The notes: generated from the sequence alone by a model not told the origin. 64,000 nucleotides of DNA from Acidimicrobiales bacterium (GCA_040219515.1 JAVJSI010000018.1:222511-286510); one strand, 5' to 3'. Shown: positions 42,782-51,866, counted from the first letter of the stretch. A program made the numbers and translations.

Positions 42782-44125
42782 ATGACACGGTCACTCGCTC
42801 AACGCGCGCTCCTCACCCTGCTGCGGCCCGTCCAGTTCCTCGGCTACGCATTGGTCGGATTGATCCCTCGGCGCCGCGACCAGTGGGCATTCGGCTGCTG
42901 GGACGGCCATCGCTTCGGCGACAACGCCGGTGCAGTCTTCCTCCACGTGGCCCTGAATCCCATCGAGGGTGTCCGCACCGCGTGGATCACCAACGAACGC
43001 GAGATTCGCCGACAGCTCCGCAGCGATGGCCACCGGTGCTACACGACGTGGTCCCCTCCCGGCATGTGGTTCGCCGCACGCGCCGGCATCTACATCTACG
43101 ACTCACTCCCGAAGGACATCAACTTCTGGCTCTCCCGCGGGGCCCTCCTCGTCCACCTGCGCCACGGCATCGGGATGAAGAAGATCGAGCGGGCCATCGA
43201 CGCGCCCGACCACCGTCTCTACAAACTCTTCCACGGGCGCCCGTTGCAGCGGGCGTTCTGGCGCCTCCTGCTCCCCTGGCACGTGCCCACGCCCGATCTC
43301 CTGATGTCGTGCTCCCCGGCGCATGCCGATCAGGGCAGAGAGTTGTTCGGGGTGCCACCTGATCGCATCCGGATCACCGGCTTCGCCCGACACGACGAGT
43401 TGGTCCCCGTGCCGCCCCAGGATCGGGCGGCGATCCCCACCCAGGGCGAGCCGATTCCGGTCGATCGGCCCGTATTCCTCTATCTACCGACATTTCGCGA
43501 GGGACTCGGCCGCCAGGGCTTCGACTGGGAGTCCCTCGACGAGGCCGCCGGTCGAGCCGGGGTCACGATTGCCGTGAAGCTGCACTTCGTCGACGCCACT
43601 CGTGGGGTGCTCGGCATCGAGCGGGCGCAACGTGCCGAGAATCTGCGCATCGTCGATCCGACGGTCGATCCATCGCGTCTGTATCCCCACGCCGACGGAA
43701 TGATCAGCGACTTCTCCAGTGCACCGTTCGACTTCATGCTGCTGGATCGCCCGATCATCTACTACGCGCCCGACAGCGCAGCGTTCGAGGCGGCGCGACC
43801 CCTCATGTTCACCCTCGAGGAGATCGCGGTCGGCCCGATATGTCACGACGCGGCAACCCTGTCCGAGGCACTGCGGGCGTCTCGTCGCGGAGTGATCGAC
43901 GCCTACCGGGCCCGATACGAGCAGATCCGCGACCACTTCCACACCTACCGGCCGGGGCACGCATCGGCTCGCGTGGTCGACGCCGTGCTCGAGACGCTCG
44001 TCCACGGGCGGCAGGATCCCAACCTTCCGTATCGCTACGAGTATGTCGCCGACGGCGAGGCGGCCGGGCTCCACGAGACGCTGCCGCCACCGCCCGACGC
44101 CGCGGCGCGGGCCGATCAGTCGTAG
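42782..44125 (+). CDS. CDP-glycerol glycerophosphotransferase-like (TagB/TagF family)
   Basis: The ATG at 42782 gives 447 residues. A hydrophobic N-terminal stretch (about 15-28) may tie it to the membrane. The C-terminal half has the family signatures: PVFLYLPTFREGLG, IAVKLHF, YPHADGMISDFSSAPFDFML and LDRPIIYYAPDSAAFE. These enzymes transfer glycerol- or ribitol-phosphate from CDP-alditols to make teichoic-acid-like polymers or capsule backbones. A cytidylyltransferase-like gene lies just beyond, on the opposite strand, overlapping by 10 bp, which supports such a polymer. Confidence 0.88.
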   Translation: MTRSLAQRALLTLLRPVQFLGYALVGLIPRRRDQWAFGCWDGHRFGDNAGAVFLHVALNPIEGVRTAWITNEREIRRQLRSDGHRCYTTWSPPGMWFAARAGIYIYDSLPKDINFWLSRGALLVHLRHGIGMKKIERAIDAPDHRLYKLFHGRPLQRAFWRLLLPWHVPTPDLLMSCSPAHADQGRELFGVPPDRIRITGFARHDELVPVPPQDRAAIPTQGEPIPVDRPVFLYLPTFREGLGRQGFDWESLDEAAGRAGVTIAVKLHFVDATRGVLGIERAQRAENLRIVDPTVDPSRLYPHADGMISDFSSAPFDFMLLDRPIIYYAPDSAAFEAARPLMFTLEEIAVGPICHDAATLSEALRASRRGVIDAYRARYEQIRDHFHTYRPGHASARVVDAVLETLVHGRQDPNLPYRYEYVADGEAAGLHETLPPPPDAAARADQS

Positions 44126-44883
44126 GCCGCCGGGTCGGTCATCGCCACTTCGAGCCGGTGGAGGTCGCCGGCGGTCGTGAGCTTGAAGTTCGACCGCGGA
44201 CTCTCGACGAGTCCGATGTTGGCGTGCAGCCGCCGGGCGATGTCGAGCGTGGTCTCCCCGAGATCGCCGACCCTCATTTCCTGGGCCACGCTCTCCATCA
44301 GTTCACGCCGATACACGGTGGGATCAGCGGTGAACCCGGTGATGTCGCGGGCGATGAGCCAATCCAGGTTGTCGTTGGCCCGGATGAAGGTGGTCTCGTT
44401 GCTCCGCACGAAGGCTTGGACACCGTCGTGCTGCTTCACGCTCTCGAGACACCCCTCGATCAACGAGTCGGGCGTGTTGGGCGATGCTGCGTTGCGCAGG
44501 ATCACACCGGTCGTGGGGTCGGTCTCGTCGGGGATCGCTTCGACCCCGGCGATGACCGAGGCCCGCCGCGTGTCGCCACCCATGGCGATCTGGATGTCGG
44601 CGTCGGGGAGATGTTCGTCGATCATCTCGACGATCGGTCCCTTGGTGCCGTCGGAGACGACGACCACGACATGGTGGCCCATGCGGTGGTGCTGCTCGAG
44701 CGCGTGGATCACCACCGGTCGGCCGAGGAGTTCGAGGAGCTGCTTCGGCCGATCGGCACCCACCCGGGAGCCGGTGCCCGCGGCAAGGACCAGCGCGACC
44801 GGCGTGTGCGGGTCTACCGGTTGGTGAAGTGAGAGCGGATCATCGCCTCTACTCCGGTTCGCAGATCTGGGATCTCGGGGCAT
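44116..44883 (-). CDS. IspD/TarI-like cytidylyltransferase
   Basis: The 255-residue protein has the nucleotidyltransferase signature ALVLAAGTGSRVGADRPKQL and continues as an IspD-like fold (GRPVVIHALEQH, AMGGDTRRASVIAGVEAI). The loop that reads HDAARP in IspD appears as LRNAASPNTPDS, so it is divergent. With a TagF-like gene beside it, it may make a CDP-alditol as TarI does, rather than act in isoprenoid synthesis; I cannot exclude IspD. The ATG at 44881-44883 lies inside the epimerase gene, a 70-bp overlap, because no later in-frame start exists. Confidence 0.82.
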   Translation of the reverse strand: MPRDPRSANRSRGDDPLSLHQPVDPHTPVALVLAAGTGSRVGADRPKQLLELLGRPVVIHALEQHHRMGHHVVVVVSDGTKGPIVEMIDEHLPDADIQIAMGGDTRRASVIAGVEAIPDETDPTTGVILRNAASPNTPDSLIEGCLESVKQHDGVQAFVRSNETTFIRANDNLDWLIARDITGFTADPTVYRRELMESVAQEMRVGDLGETTLDIARRLHANIGLVESPRSNFKLTTAGDLHRLEVAMTDPAAYD

Positions 44884-45728
44884 GCAACGTCATTCATCAG
44901 TGAAATATCGGCCAATGTTCGTTCCAAGGTACCTCCCCGCGGGGTCGAATACGTTGCAGCCAACCGCCGGCACGTGAGGTCGTCGAACACCTCGACGAGT
45001 TCGCTCAACGTGGTGGACCGGCCACTGCCTACGTTCAGGAGCAGTGGAGGCGGCACCGCAGAGGTGCTCGCAGCCACGATGACGTCGGCCACCGTGTCGA
45101 GATGGACGAAGTCACGCGAGAAGTCCGGCGTCCCCGAGAGTACCGCCGGGGCGCCGGTCACGACCGCATCGAGTAGCGCCCCGCAGTAGCCTGTGCGAAG
45201 GTCCATCCCCGGCCCGTAGACCGAGAACGGGCGAAGTGAGGTCACTTCGAGCGTGGTGTTCGCCGCGAAGTGCGCGCAGTAGGCCTCGGCGACGCACTTC
45301 CCGAGCGCGTACTCATCGGTGGGCCGGACGAGATCACTCTCGGTCGATGCCACCTCCGTCTGGCCGTAGACCTTCGCGCTCGACAGTTGCACCACCCGCC
45401 TGACACCGGCCTGTTCCGCGGCCCGCAGCACGTTGAGCGTGCCGCCGACGTTCACGTTGACATGGCGATTCGGCTGGCGGGCGACCTCGTCGGCATGGTG
45501 GATCCCGGCGGCGTGGACGACCGCGTCCACATCGTCGAAGAGTGGGCGGATCTTCTCGGGTTTCGTGATGTTCGCGAAATGCACCGTCATGTTGTCGTGC
45601 GGCGGCGGCGGCGCCGTGGCCGGCCGTCGCGCCAGGTCGATGACGCTCACCTCGTCGCCGCGCTGCAGCAGCCGCCGGACGACCTCACCGCCGATATAGC
45701 CCAGACCACCCGTGACGAGGACGCGCAT
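44814..45728 (-). CDS. NAD-dependent sugar epimerase/dehydratase (extended SDR)
   Basis: The 304-residue protein begins with the NAD-binding VLVTGGLGYIGGEVVRRLL, then the catalytic region QLSSAKVYGQ and YALGKCVAEAYCAHF (the YxxxK dyad, with the conserved Ser before it) and SLRPFSVYGPGMD. These fit UDP-sugar epimerases or dehydratases. The product sugar is unknown. The start ATG is at 45726-45728, 4 bp after the sugar-phosphotransferase/GT4 gene, and it ends inside the cytidylyltransferase gene, so the three are one transcript. Confidence 0.9.
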   Translation of the reverse strand: MRVLVTGGLGYIGGEVVRRLLQRGDEVSVIDLARRPATAPPPPHDNMTVHFANITKPEKIRPLFDDVDAVVHAAGIHHADEVARQPNRHVNVNVGGTLNVLRAAEQAGVRRVVQLSSAKVYGQTEVASTESDLVRPTDEYALGKCVAEAYCAHFAANTTLEVTSLRPFSVYGPGMDLRTGYCGALLDAVVTGAPAVLSGTPDFSRDFVHLDTVADVIVAASTSAVPPPLLLNVGSGRSTTLSELVEVFDDLTCRRLAATYSTPRGGTLERTLADISLMNDVACPEIPDLRTGVEAMIRSHFTNR

Positions 45729-45732
45729 GCAA

Positions 45733-47589
45733 CTAGGAGAGCTGGAGGATGTCGCCGACGGTCTCCTCGGCGACTTCCGACTCGATGACGCCCGGCCGAC
45801 CGACCGCAGCCATGTAGAGCTCGATGAACGTCTCGGCCACTGTCTCGACCGAGGCCGCCTGCACGTGGCGGGCCGACCGTTCGATCCGGGCTGCGAGCGG
45901 CTGGTTGAGCTGCGATGAACCGAGGGCGGCCCGCAGCACCCCTTCGGCGTCGGCGCGGACCGCGCCGTCGTCGCCGAGCACGATCTCGGATCCACCGACA
46001 GGGGTAGTGAACACGGGAATGCCCGAGGCCAGCGCCTCGAGGATGACGAGGCTGAAGCCCTCGCCGAGCGAGGGAACGACCAGCGCGTCGGCCGCGGCCA
46101 TCAACCGATGCACGTCGTCGCGCCACCCGAGCAGTTCGACGCCGTCGGTGGCCAGCTCCTCGACCCCGGCGCGCATCGTGCCGTCGCCGACCAGGACCAG
46201 CCGATGACCCTCGACGTCGAGGTTGCCCCAGGCCCGCAGGAGGGCGATCTGGTTCTTGCGATGGCTGAGCTCGCCGACACACAACAAGACGCGTTCGGTG
46301 ACCGGCCAACCGAACTCGAGACGGGCCCGGTTGCGGGCGGCAACCGACAGCGGCTCGAATCCGGTCAGGTCGACGATGGGACGCACTCGTTCGGTGGCTC
46401 GCTGCTTCGGGGCGTCGGCGGCCTCCTGGTCGCTGAGCACCATCAACATGTCGGCGCGTGAGTCGAGGACGCGTTCGACCGAGCGAGCAACCGTGCGGGC
46501 GAGCGGGTGTCGGGTGGAGAGGTGACCCCAGCCATGGGGCTGATACAGCACCGGCACGTCGATCGACCGCACTCGTGAGGAGAAGCCGGCGAAGGTGGCG
46601 TGCGCGTGCACGAGATCGATGTCGGCATCGGCCACGGTGTGCCGGATCGCCCGACCCACCTCCACGACGGAGCGGGGGCGCCGGCGCCACGGCACCTGCA
46701 CCACCCTCTCGGCCCAGGACGAGAAGTCCCACGTCTGTCGGTCACAGGTGAGGACGACCTGATCGAGGCCGCGGGCGGCGAGTTCCTGCCCCAACTGGTG
46801 GACGTAGGCGGGCACGCCCGAGAACTCGGGTTCGAGCACATGGAGGACCCGCAAGGGCCGGGGCTCGAGATCGATCGGGTCGATCGATTCGTCGGCTGCC
46901 TCGGATGACGTGGGAGCCGAACGAGGACCGACGCCGAGGAAGAGCCCGACGGTGCGCAGCGCGATGCCGACGTCACGACGGAAGGTGAGGTCGCCGACGT
47001 AGAGCGCATCGAGATGCACGCTCATGTGCACGAACCCGGCCCGCAGCTCCGACACCTGCCATTCGCCGGTCATTCCCGGCCGCACCAGGTGACGGGGGTG
47101 GTGGACGATGTCGTGCTCGGCCGCCACCTGCGGCATCTCCGGTCGCGGGCCGATGAGGCTCATCTCGCCGCGGATGACATTGATGAGCTGAGGAAGCTCA
47201 TCGAGTGAGAGGCGCCGGATCAGGCGACCGAACCTGGTGTGGCGCGGGTCGTCTTCGGGCGCATGGTGCGGCCGGGGGCCGAGGACGGACTCGTCCCACG
47301 GCTCCTCCGGCTTCATCGACCGGAACTTGTACATCGTGAACGGCACCGCACCCCGGGTGAGCCGCCGCTGGGGGAAGATCACCGGCCGGCCGAGAGCGAT
47401 GGCCACGGCGATGGCGAGGATGATGAGCAGCGGTGAGAAGACCAGCAACAGCACGACGCCGCCCACGAGATCGACCGGACGCTTGACGAAACGCTCGTAC
47501 TTCGTGCGGGTCCGCGCCAACCCGTCGAGCCGGAGCGGCGCCCTTTCGGCGGCTCCACGACGATCGGTGGTGAGTGGTTGCTGTGCCAT
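45733..47589 (-). CDS. fusion of undecaprenyl-phosphate sugar phosphotransferase and GT4 glycosyltransferase
   Basis: The 618-residue protein joins two activities. Residues about 30-215 are a bacterial sugar transferase: KRPVDLVGGVVLLLVFSPLL (membrane re-entrant helix), VPFTMYKFRSMK, RLSLDELPQLINVIRGEMSL and IGPRPEMP. It should load a sugar-1-phosphate onto undecaprenyl phosphate. Residues about 245-605 are a GT4 fold: HVLEPEFSGVPAYVHQL, VLLCVGELSHRKNQIALL and VPSLGEGFSLVILEALASG. The second sugar could thus be added by the same chain. Such enzymes are usually separate. Confidence 0.92.
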   Translation of the reverse strand: MAQQPLTTDRRGAAERAPLRLDGLARTRTKYERFVKRPVDLVGGVVLLLVFSPLLIILAIAVAIALGRPVIFPQRRLTRGAVPFTMYKFRSMKPEEPWDESVLGPRPHHAPEDDPRHTRFGRLIRRLSLDELPQLINVIRGEMSLIGPRPEMPQVAAEHDIVHHPRHLVRPGMTGEWQVSELRAGFVHMSVHLDALYVGDLTFRRDVGIALRTVGLFLGVGPRSAPTSSEAADESIDPIDLEPRPLRVLHVLEPEFSGVPAYVHQLGQELAARGLDQVVLTCDRQTWDFSSWAERVVQVPWRRRPRSVVEVGRAIRHTVADADIDLVHAHATFAGFSSRVRSIDVPVLYQPHGWGHLSTRHPLARTVARSVERVLDSRADMLMVLSDQEAADAPKQRATERVRPIVDLTGFEPLSVAARNRARLEFGWPVTERVLLCVGELSHRKNQIALLRAWGNLDVEGHRLVLVGDGTMRAGVEELATDGVELLGWRDDVHRLMAAADALVVPSLGEGFSLVILEALASGIPVFTTPVGGSEIVLGDDGAVRADAEGVLRAALGSSQLNQPLAARIERSARHVQAASVETVAETFIELYMAAVGRPGVIESEVAEETVGDILQLS

Positions 47590-47656
47590 GATTCACACTG
47601 AGTGTGGCCACTGTTCGTGAGATGCGCAAGAGCTGGGGAAAAATGTCCCTCCCACT

Positions 47657-48577
47657 TCACCGATGACGGGCGACCGCCCAGTGCGCAGCCAACCGGCGAC
47701 GGAGCGGCCACGCGCGAGCCCCGCGACGATCGGCCGTCAGCGAGTTTCGGAGGGTGAATCCCGACGCACCGAGGTCACGCAGAGCGTCCACAGCCCGTGA
47801 CACTTCATCGTTGGCCGGAGGGAGGTCACTCTCCGACAGGATCGTCGCGGCAGCGATGGACCACTCTACGTAGTCGTTTCGTCGCGTTCGGCCGATCGAG
47901 CCGGTGGCGCCGGCGCCGCCGGTCGCCGTGGCCGGATGCCGCCGCCAACTCATGGTCGGTGCGCGCAGGAGCCGGAGCTCGCCCGCGTAGCCGGCGACGA
48001 GTGCCGTCCACCAGTCGTGCATCGTCGTGTCGTGGTCGAGAGCGACGACGGCGTCCGCCAGCGCGCGGGTGCCGACCATGGTCGCCCCGATCGCCGCGTT
48101 GATCATCAACAGCTCCCCGAACTCGGGAGTCCGACGCACACCGCGATCGTGCAGGGCCGACGCGCCCACGACGGTTCCCGCGGCGTCGGCCACGAACGCG
48201 TCGGTGTAGACCGCCGCGATCGGACTGCGGGCGGCGGCGAGTTCGTCCAGCGACCACGCAAGCTTGTGGGGCTCCCAGATGTCGTCCTGATCACAGAATG
48301 CGAAGGTGTCGGTCTCGACCCGGGCGAGAAGCGCGAGGAACGACCCGGCCGGACCCAATCGCCCCCGATCGTCGTCGACGATGCGGACGCGGTCGTCGGC
48401 CGCCGCGTGGGCGGCCAGCAGCGCGCGGGTGCCGTCGGTCGAGCCGTCGTCCCGACACAGCAACGTCCAGTCGTCGAACGATTGCGCCCTCAGGGAGTCC
48501 AACTGCTCGCCGAGGTGACGCTCCCCATCGAAAGTCGACAGGAGTACGGTGAGCGCTGCGCGAGTCGAGCCGGTCAT
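47657..48577 (-). CDS. family 2 glycosyltransferase
   Basis: The 306-residue product has the GT-A start TVLLSTFDGERHLGEQLDSL, CRDDGSTDGTRALL with the UDP-binding Asp region, and FAFCDQDDIWEPHKLAWSLDEL holding the DxD-like metal motif. These match GT2 enzymes that add rhamnose or other deoxysugars (many start LSTYNGE). No membrane helix is seen. It is divergent from the next gene and reads in the same direction as the fusion transferase gene, with a 67-bp gap. Confidence 0.9.
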   Translation of the reverse strand: MTGSTRAALTVLLSTFDGERHLGEQLDSLRAQSFDDWTLLCRDDGSTDGTRALLAAHAAADDRVRIVDDDRGRLGPAGSFLALLARVETDTFAFCDQDDIWEPHKLAWSLDELAAARSPIAAVYTDAFVADAAGTVVGASALHDRGVRRTPEFGELLMINAAIGATMVGTRALADAVVALDHDTTMHDWWTALVAGYAGELRLLRAPTMSWRRHPATATGGAGATGSIGRTRRNDYVEWSIAAATILSESDLPPANDEVSRAVDALRDLGASGFTLRNSLTADRRGARAWPLRRRLAAHWAVARHR

Positions 48578-48646
48578 GGCCGTCAGTCTGGCGTCCCTCG
48601 TCCGCCCACCAGTGAGATACCTGCCCTGTTCCTCTTCAGTGAGATC

Positions 48647-49903
48647 GTGGATCGCTATCGGTGGCCCCGCCGGCGCACCCGTCTGCCGGGACGACAGCGC
48701 CTCCGCGAGCTGCGACGGGACCCTCGCCTGTTCGGGCGGGCCGTCGACCGCGTGCGCAGCGCGGAACGACTCGGCGACGACTCCCGCCTGATCGGCCTGC
48801 TCATGGTGCGCGACGAGGACGACATCCTCGACGAGATGCTCGCCACCGCGACCCGCTGGTTCGACCGCATCCTCGTGCTCGACGGCACCCCGGCCGGGCC
48901 CGCCCGCGACCGAACCGACGCCATCCTCGACCGCACACCCGAGGTCGTCTTCCGTCTACGCGACGAGGACCTGGACCATCCGGTGCGTGACGGCGCCCGC
49001 CAGCACCTCCTGGCCGAAGCCCGCCGCCGCTTCGGCACGGGTCACTGGATCGGCATCCTCCACGCCGACGAGTTCCTCGACCAGGACCCCCGCCCGATGC
49101 TGGCCGCGCACAACCCCGGGCTCGACCCGTCGCTGCGGGTGCGGCTCGTCCACACGTTCCTGCACACGGCCGACCGGGCCGAGTGGGCCACCAACGCCGA
49201 ACTTCCCGTGCGCGAACGCCTGACCCGTTGCATGTGGCCGGGCGTCCCCGAGGCGCGCTTCTTCCACGACTTCGGCGACCGCGACTACGACGTGATGCAC
49301 CACGGCAAGGTCATCCCCACCTCGTTTCGCAACGGCCCCCTCGTCGACGGCTACGTGATCACGGGATACAACGAGCGCGACCCCGCCCAGCTGCTCGAGC
49401 GGGCCCGTGACCGGGCCGCGACCGAATGGCAGCGGGGCCACTATTCGCGTCTCGACGACGGCCTCGACGCCGCGTTCACCGACACGCTCGATCTGCCCGA
49501 TGCGCCGTTCGCGCCGGAGTTCGCCGGCGACCCCGAAGGCCCGTTCACGGTGCAGCATCGCAACGCCGTGCCGATCGGGCCGTTGCCCGAGACACCGGAG
49601 CTGGTCGAGCAGGCAACGGCGAACCAGACCCTCTCGTTTGTGCCCGGACTCGCCGCGCTCGTGACCGCGCCGAGCCGCGTCGGTGCCCTGCGCTGGGCCG
49701 GCGCGGTACGCGTCGACATGACCGGTGCCGCGGCGCTCGTTCGTCACACCGCATGGATTCTCGGCAGCCCGCGCACCACCGAGGCACAGCGTCGGAAGGC
49801 GGCCCGGGAGTTCGTCCTGCTCCTCCTTCCCGCCCTCGGCGGCGGGTCCCTCCTCGGCGATCGCGACCAGGTCGCCGCGCTACGGGCGATCCTCGCCCCA
49901 TGA
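48647..49903 (+). CDS. glycosyltransferase family 2-like protein
   Basis: A GTG at 48647 is the most likely start of this 418-residue product. LIGLLMVRDEDDILDEML near the N-terminus and a GHWIGILHADEFLDQDP segment (a possible DxD site) match the GT2 group that processes wall or capsule sugars; a helical C-terminal part follows. The N-terminal 40 residues are basic and may tie it to the membrane. Substrate unknown. Its stop overlaps the next glycosyltransferase gene by 4 bp, so they form a pair. Confidence 0.78.
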   Translation: MDRYRWPRRRTRLPGRQRLRELRRDPRLFGRAVDRVRSAERLGDDSRLIGLLMVRDEDDILDEMLATATRWFDRILVLDGTPAGPARDRTDAILDRTPEVVFRLRDEDLDHPVRDGARQHLLAEARRRFGTGHWIGILHADEFLDQDPRPMLAAHNPGLDPSLRVRLVHTFLHTADRAEWATNAELPVRERLTRCMWPGVPEARFFHDFGDRDYDVMHHGKVIPTSFRNGPLVDGYVITGYNERDPAQLLERARDRAATEWQRGHYSRLDDGLDAAFTDTLDLPDAPFAPEFAGDPEGPFTVQHRNAVPIGPLPETPELVEQATANQTLSFVPGLAALVTAPSRVGALRWAGAVRVDMTGAAALVRHTAWILGSPRTTEAQRRKAAREFVLLLLPALGGGSLLGDRDQVAALRAILAP

Positions 49904-50829
49904 CCCGTCCCGTGCCCTCTGTCGCCGGCCGCGTGAGCGTCGTGGTCCTGAACTGGAACAGCGACGGCATGGGCGCCGACGCCGTCGCCTCGGCGGTCGC
50001 GCAGACCTGGCCCGACATCGAGATCGTCGTGGTCGACAACGCCAGCACCGACGACTCGCTCGACCGGATCCTGGCCGAGCACCCCGACGTGACCGTCGTC
50101 CGCAACGACACCAATCTCGCGTTCGCCCGGGGGATGAACTCCGGCATCGCCGTCGCCACCGGCGAGTTCGTGCTGCCCCTCAACTGCGACGCCACCCTGT
50201 CCCCCACCTATGTCGCAACTCTGGTCGACGTGCTGCACCGCGAACCCCGCGCCGCGGCGGCCGGCGGCCTCGTCGAGTCGACCCGGGCCGGGGTGTCGGG
50301 CCCGATCGAGATCACCTCGACGATGCGGACCCGATCGCTGCCCACCGACCACGCAACGACCTGCGACAAGCTCAACGGCGCCACCCCCCTCTTCCGACGG
50401 ACCGCCCTCGACCAGGTCATCGAGCTCTTCGGTGGTCCCTACGACCCGACCTACGACATGTACGGCGAGGACGTCGATCTCGCCCTCACCCTCGGCCGGC
50501 TCGGCTGGCGCTTCCACTACGAGCCGGCGGCCGTCGCCCAGCATGTGCGCTCCTACGGCACCGCACCGAAGGTGGCCAACCGCCGCGGCCGGTTCCGGGT
50601 GTCGACGCTGGCCAACCGCCAGCGCAACATCGTCCGCCACGGCCCCCGCGCCTGGTGGCTGGTGAGCACCTTCGCGGCCACCCAGGACGTGGGCTTCGTC
50701 GTCGTCCGGTTGCTCAGGGGCGACACGGCCGCCGCGGTCGACGTCGGCCAGGCGTGGCGACGGGTCATCCGCCACGGTCGCGCCGATCTCCGCAAGCGCC
50801 GCATTCTCGGCGTGCCCCGCCCCCGCTGA
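49900..50829 (+). CDS. family 2 glycosyltransferase (WbbL-like)
   Basis: The ATG at 49900 overlaps the previous stop as ATGA. The 309-residue protein begins VSVVVLNWNSDGMGADAVAS and continues IEIVVVDNASTDDSLDRIL, VLPLNCDATLSPTYV and DMYGEDVDLALTLGRLGW, the typical signature of WbbL-like rhamnosyltransferases (NWN, DNAS, ED). The last 70 residues look helical and basic. It closes the polysaccharide locus; tRNA-Lys lies 17 bp downstream on the same strand. Confidence 0.92.
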   Translation: MTRPVPSVAGRVSVVVLNWNSDGMGADAVASAVAQTWPDIEIVVVDNASTDDSLDRILAEHPDVTVVRNDTNLAFARGMNSGIAVATGEFVLPLNCDATLSPTYVATLVDVLHREPRAAAAGGLVESTRAGVSGPIEITSTMRTRSLPTDHATTCDKLNGATPLFRRTALDQVIELFGGPYDPTYDMYGEDVDLALTLGRLGWRFHYEPAAVAQHVRSYGTAPKVANRRGRFRVSTLANRQRNIVRHGPRAWWLVSTFAATQDVGFVVVRLLRGDTAAAVDVGQAWRRVIRHGRADLRKRRILGVPRPR

Positions 50830-50846
50830 TCGCTATCCTCGCCGGT

Positions 50847-50923
50847 GGGCCGCTAGCTCATCGGGTTAGAGCAGGGGACTTTTAATCCCAAGGTGCCGGG
50901 TTCGAGCCCCGGGCGGCCCACCA
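50847..50923 (+). tRNA. tRNA-Lys (UUU)
   Basis: The 77-base sequence folds as a full cloverleaf. The acceptor stem GGGCCGC (50847-50853) pairs with GCGGCCC (50913-50919), the D stem is GCTC/GAGC, and the T stem CCGGG/CCCGG encloses TTCGAGC. The anticodon loop CTTTTAA gives anticodon TTT at 50881-50883. The discriminator is A at 50920 and CCA is encoded at 50921-50923. A TATCCT box at 50834-50839 probably drives it. The 3' 46 bases form one end of the islet described next. Confidence 0.95.
50876..50921. repeat. left 46-bp att-like repeat within tRNA-Lys
   Basis: The 46 bases from the tRNA anticodon stem to the first C of its CCA (50876-50921) are repeated without a mismatch at 53886-53931. 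Repeats of a tRNA 3' end at this length are the footprint left by a site-specific integration event. The identity ends exactly after this C: the left side continues CAACC, the right side TGG. Confidence 0.9.
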
Positions 50924-51138
50924 ACCTGACCTGCTGGTTTGTCTATGCCCTCCCTGATGTATTTGCCTCCTGCAACGGAGAGATCGATGCCGACGGGAAC
51001 ACGACAAACATCGTGCCGATTTCCTTCCCAAAGATTGGCGACGAAACGTTCGCCACACGAATCGACATCGACGGCTTCTTTCCCGCGTCTGCTCTCTACG
51101 TTCTGGCTCGCCGAGGAGATCGTCTGATCTGCCCCTAG
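50924..51138 (+). pseudogene. 5'-truncated fragment of a sensor/PknH-like extracellular domain gene
   Basis: An open frame runs from the tRNA edge to the TAG at 51136-51138 with no start codon of its own in the islet. Its 70 residues look like a real protein C-terminus: FPKIGDETFATRIDIDG followed by ALYVLARRGDRLI resembles the last strands of PknH-like sensor domains found in actinobacterial lipoproteins. The 5' part is missing, cut at the tRNA junction. A longer frame that begins inside the tRNA is not credible as a gene. The family match is by eye only. Confidence 0.5.
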
Positions 51139-51866
51139 GGCTGCACGGTTGGGTAGGGAATTGGCACCGAAACCGTGCTGATCGGAGGATGCGGTGTCGA
51201 GCCGCCCTGCGCCACTTCCAAGTGCTCGACTCTGAGCTGTTGGCGGCCGAGACCCTGTTGGTAGCCGACGCAGTCGACGCTGCGGATGCTCACCGTGTGG
51301 CTTCCGCCCGAGAGTCTTCCTGTCGTCACGTCAAGGTTGATGGCCCTGGACGCCTCCACTGAGCCGAGGATCTCGCCGTCGACTGCGATCCCAACGAAGC
51401 AGAGTTCAGCCGGGATGGGAAGAAGCGACGATTCTCCCATCTGCGCAGGTAGGAAGTCGGTGTCGGCCCAGCAGATCGGGTAGGGAGACCAGATCGGATC
51501 ACTATCGGTTCGTGAGTTCACGAAGGTCTCGTACTCGATGCGAAGGACGTCGCCTTCGGCAACGTTCTTGGTTACCTCCAGCGGTTCGATGTCCTGTGGG
51601 CCGACGTCAACGCCAAGGTCCGCGGCCACAGATGGGTCGTAGCATTGCCAAGAGAACGGCTGACCATCCCATCCCTCGACATAGCCCCACACGTCCAGAA
51701 ACTCGGGCGGCACGTCGTGGTCTGACGGGTCCACCGTGATTGGGAATACGACCGGCTCATCGAAGTCAGTCCAGCCGAGGTCGATAGTTGAGGACTCACT
51801 TGTAGCCCATTCACACCCGCTGCCCACCAGCAACATCGTCACCACCACACTCAGGATTCGCCGCAT
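51135..51866 (-). CDS. islet lipoprotein A, paralogue of the divergent lipoprotein B
   Basis: The ATG at 51864-51866 gives 243 residues with a lipoprotein signal: a hydrophobic core (ILSVVVTMLLVGSGC) with the lipid-anchored Cys followed by EWA. The mature domain has four cysteines, in PFSWQCYDP, PICWADTDF, PAELCFVGIAVDG and VDCVGYQQGLG, at positions shared with lipoprotein B, which suggests two disulfides. Shared segments also include EPVVFPITVDPSDH and an end in VEHLEVA. I recognise no known domain. Its stop interlocks in CTAG with the stop of the truncated fragment. It is transcribed away from B across a 169-bp gap. Confidence 0.8.
   Translation of the reverse strand: MRRILSVVVTMLLVGSGCEWATSESSTIDLGWTDFDEPVVFPITVDPSDHDVPPEFLDVWGYVEGWDGQPFSWQCYDPSVAADLGVDVGPQDIEPLEVTKNVAEGDVLRIEYETFVNSRTDSDPIWSPYPICWADTDFLPAQMGESSLLPIPAELCFVGIAVDGEILGSVEASRAINLDVTTGRLSGGSHTVSIRSVDCVGYQQGLGRQQLRVEHLEVAQGGSTPHPPISTVSVPIPYPTVQP

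Noticed and set aside
50893..51138. 81-residue gene that starts inside tRNA-Lys
   Set aside because: The first ten codons are the tRNA T arm read as protein; only the part beyond the tRNA looks like a real coding fragment.
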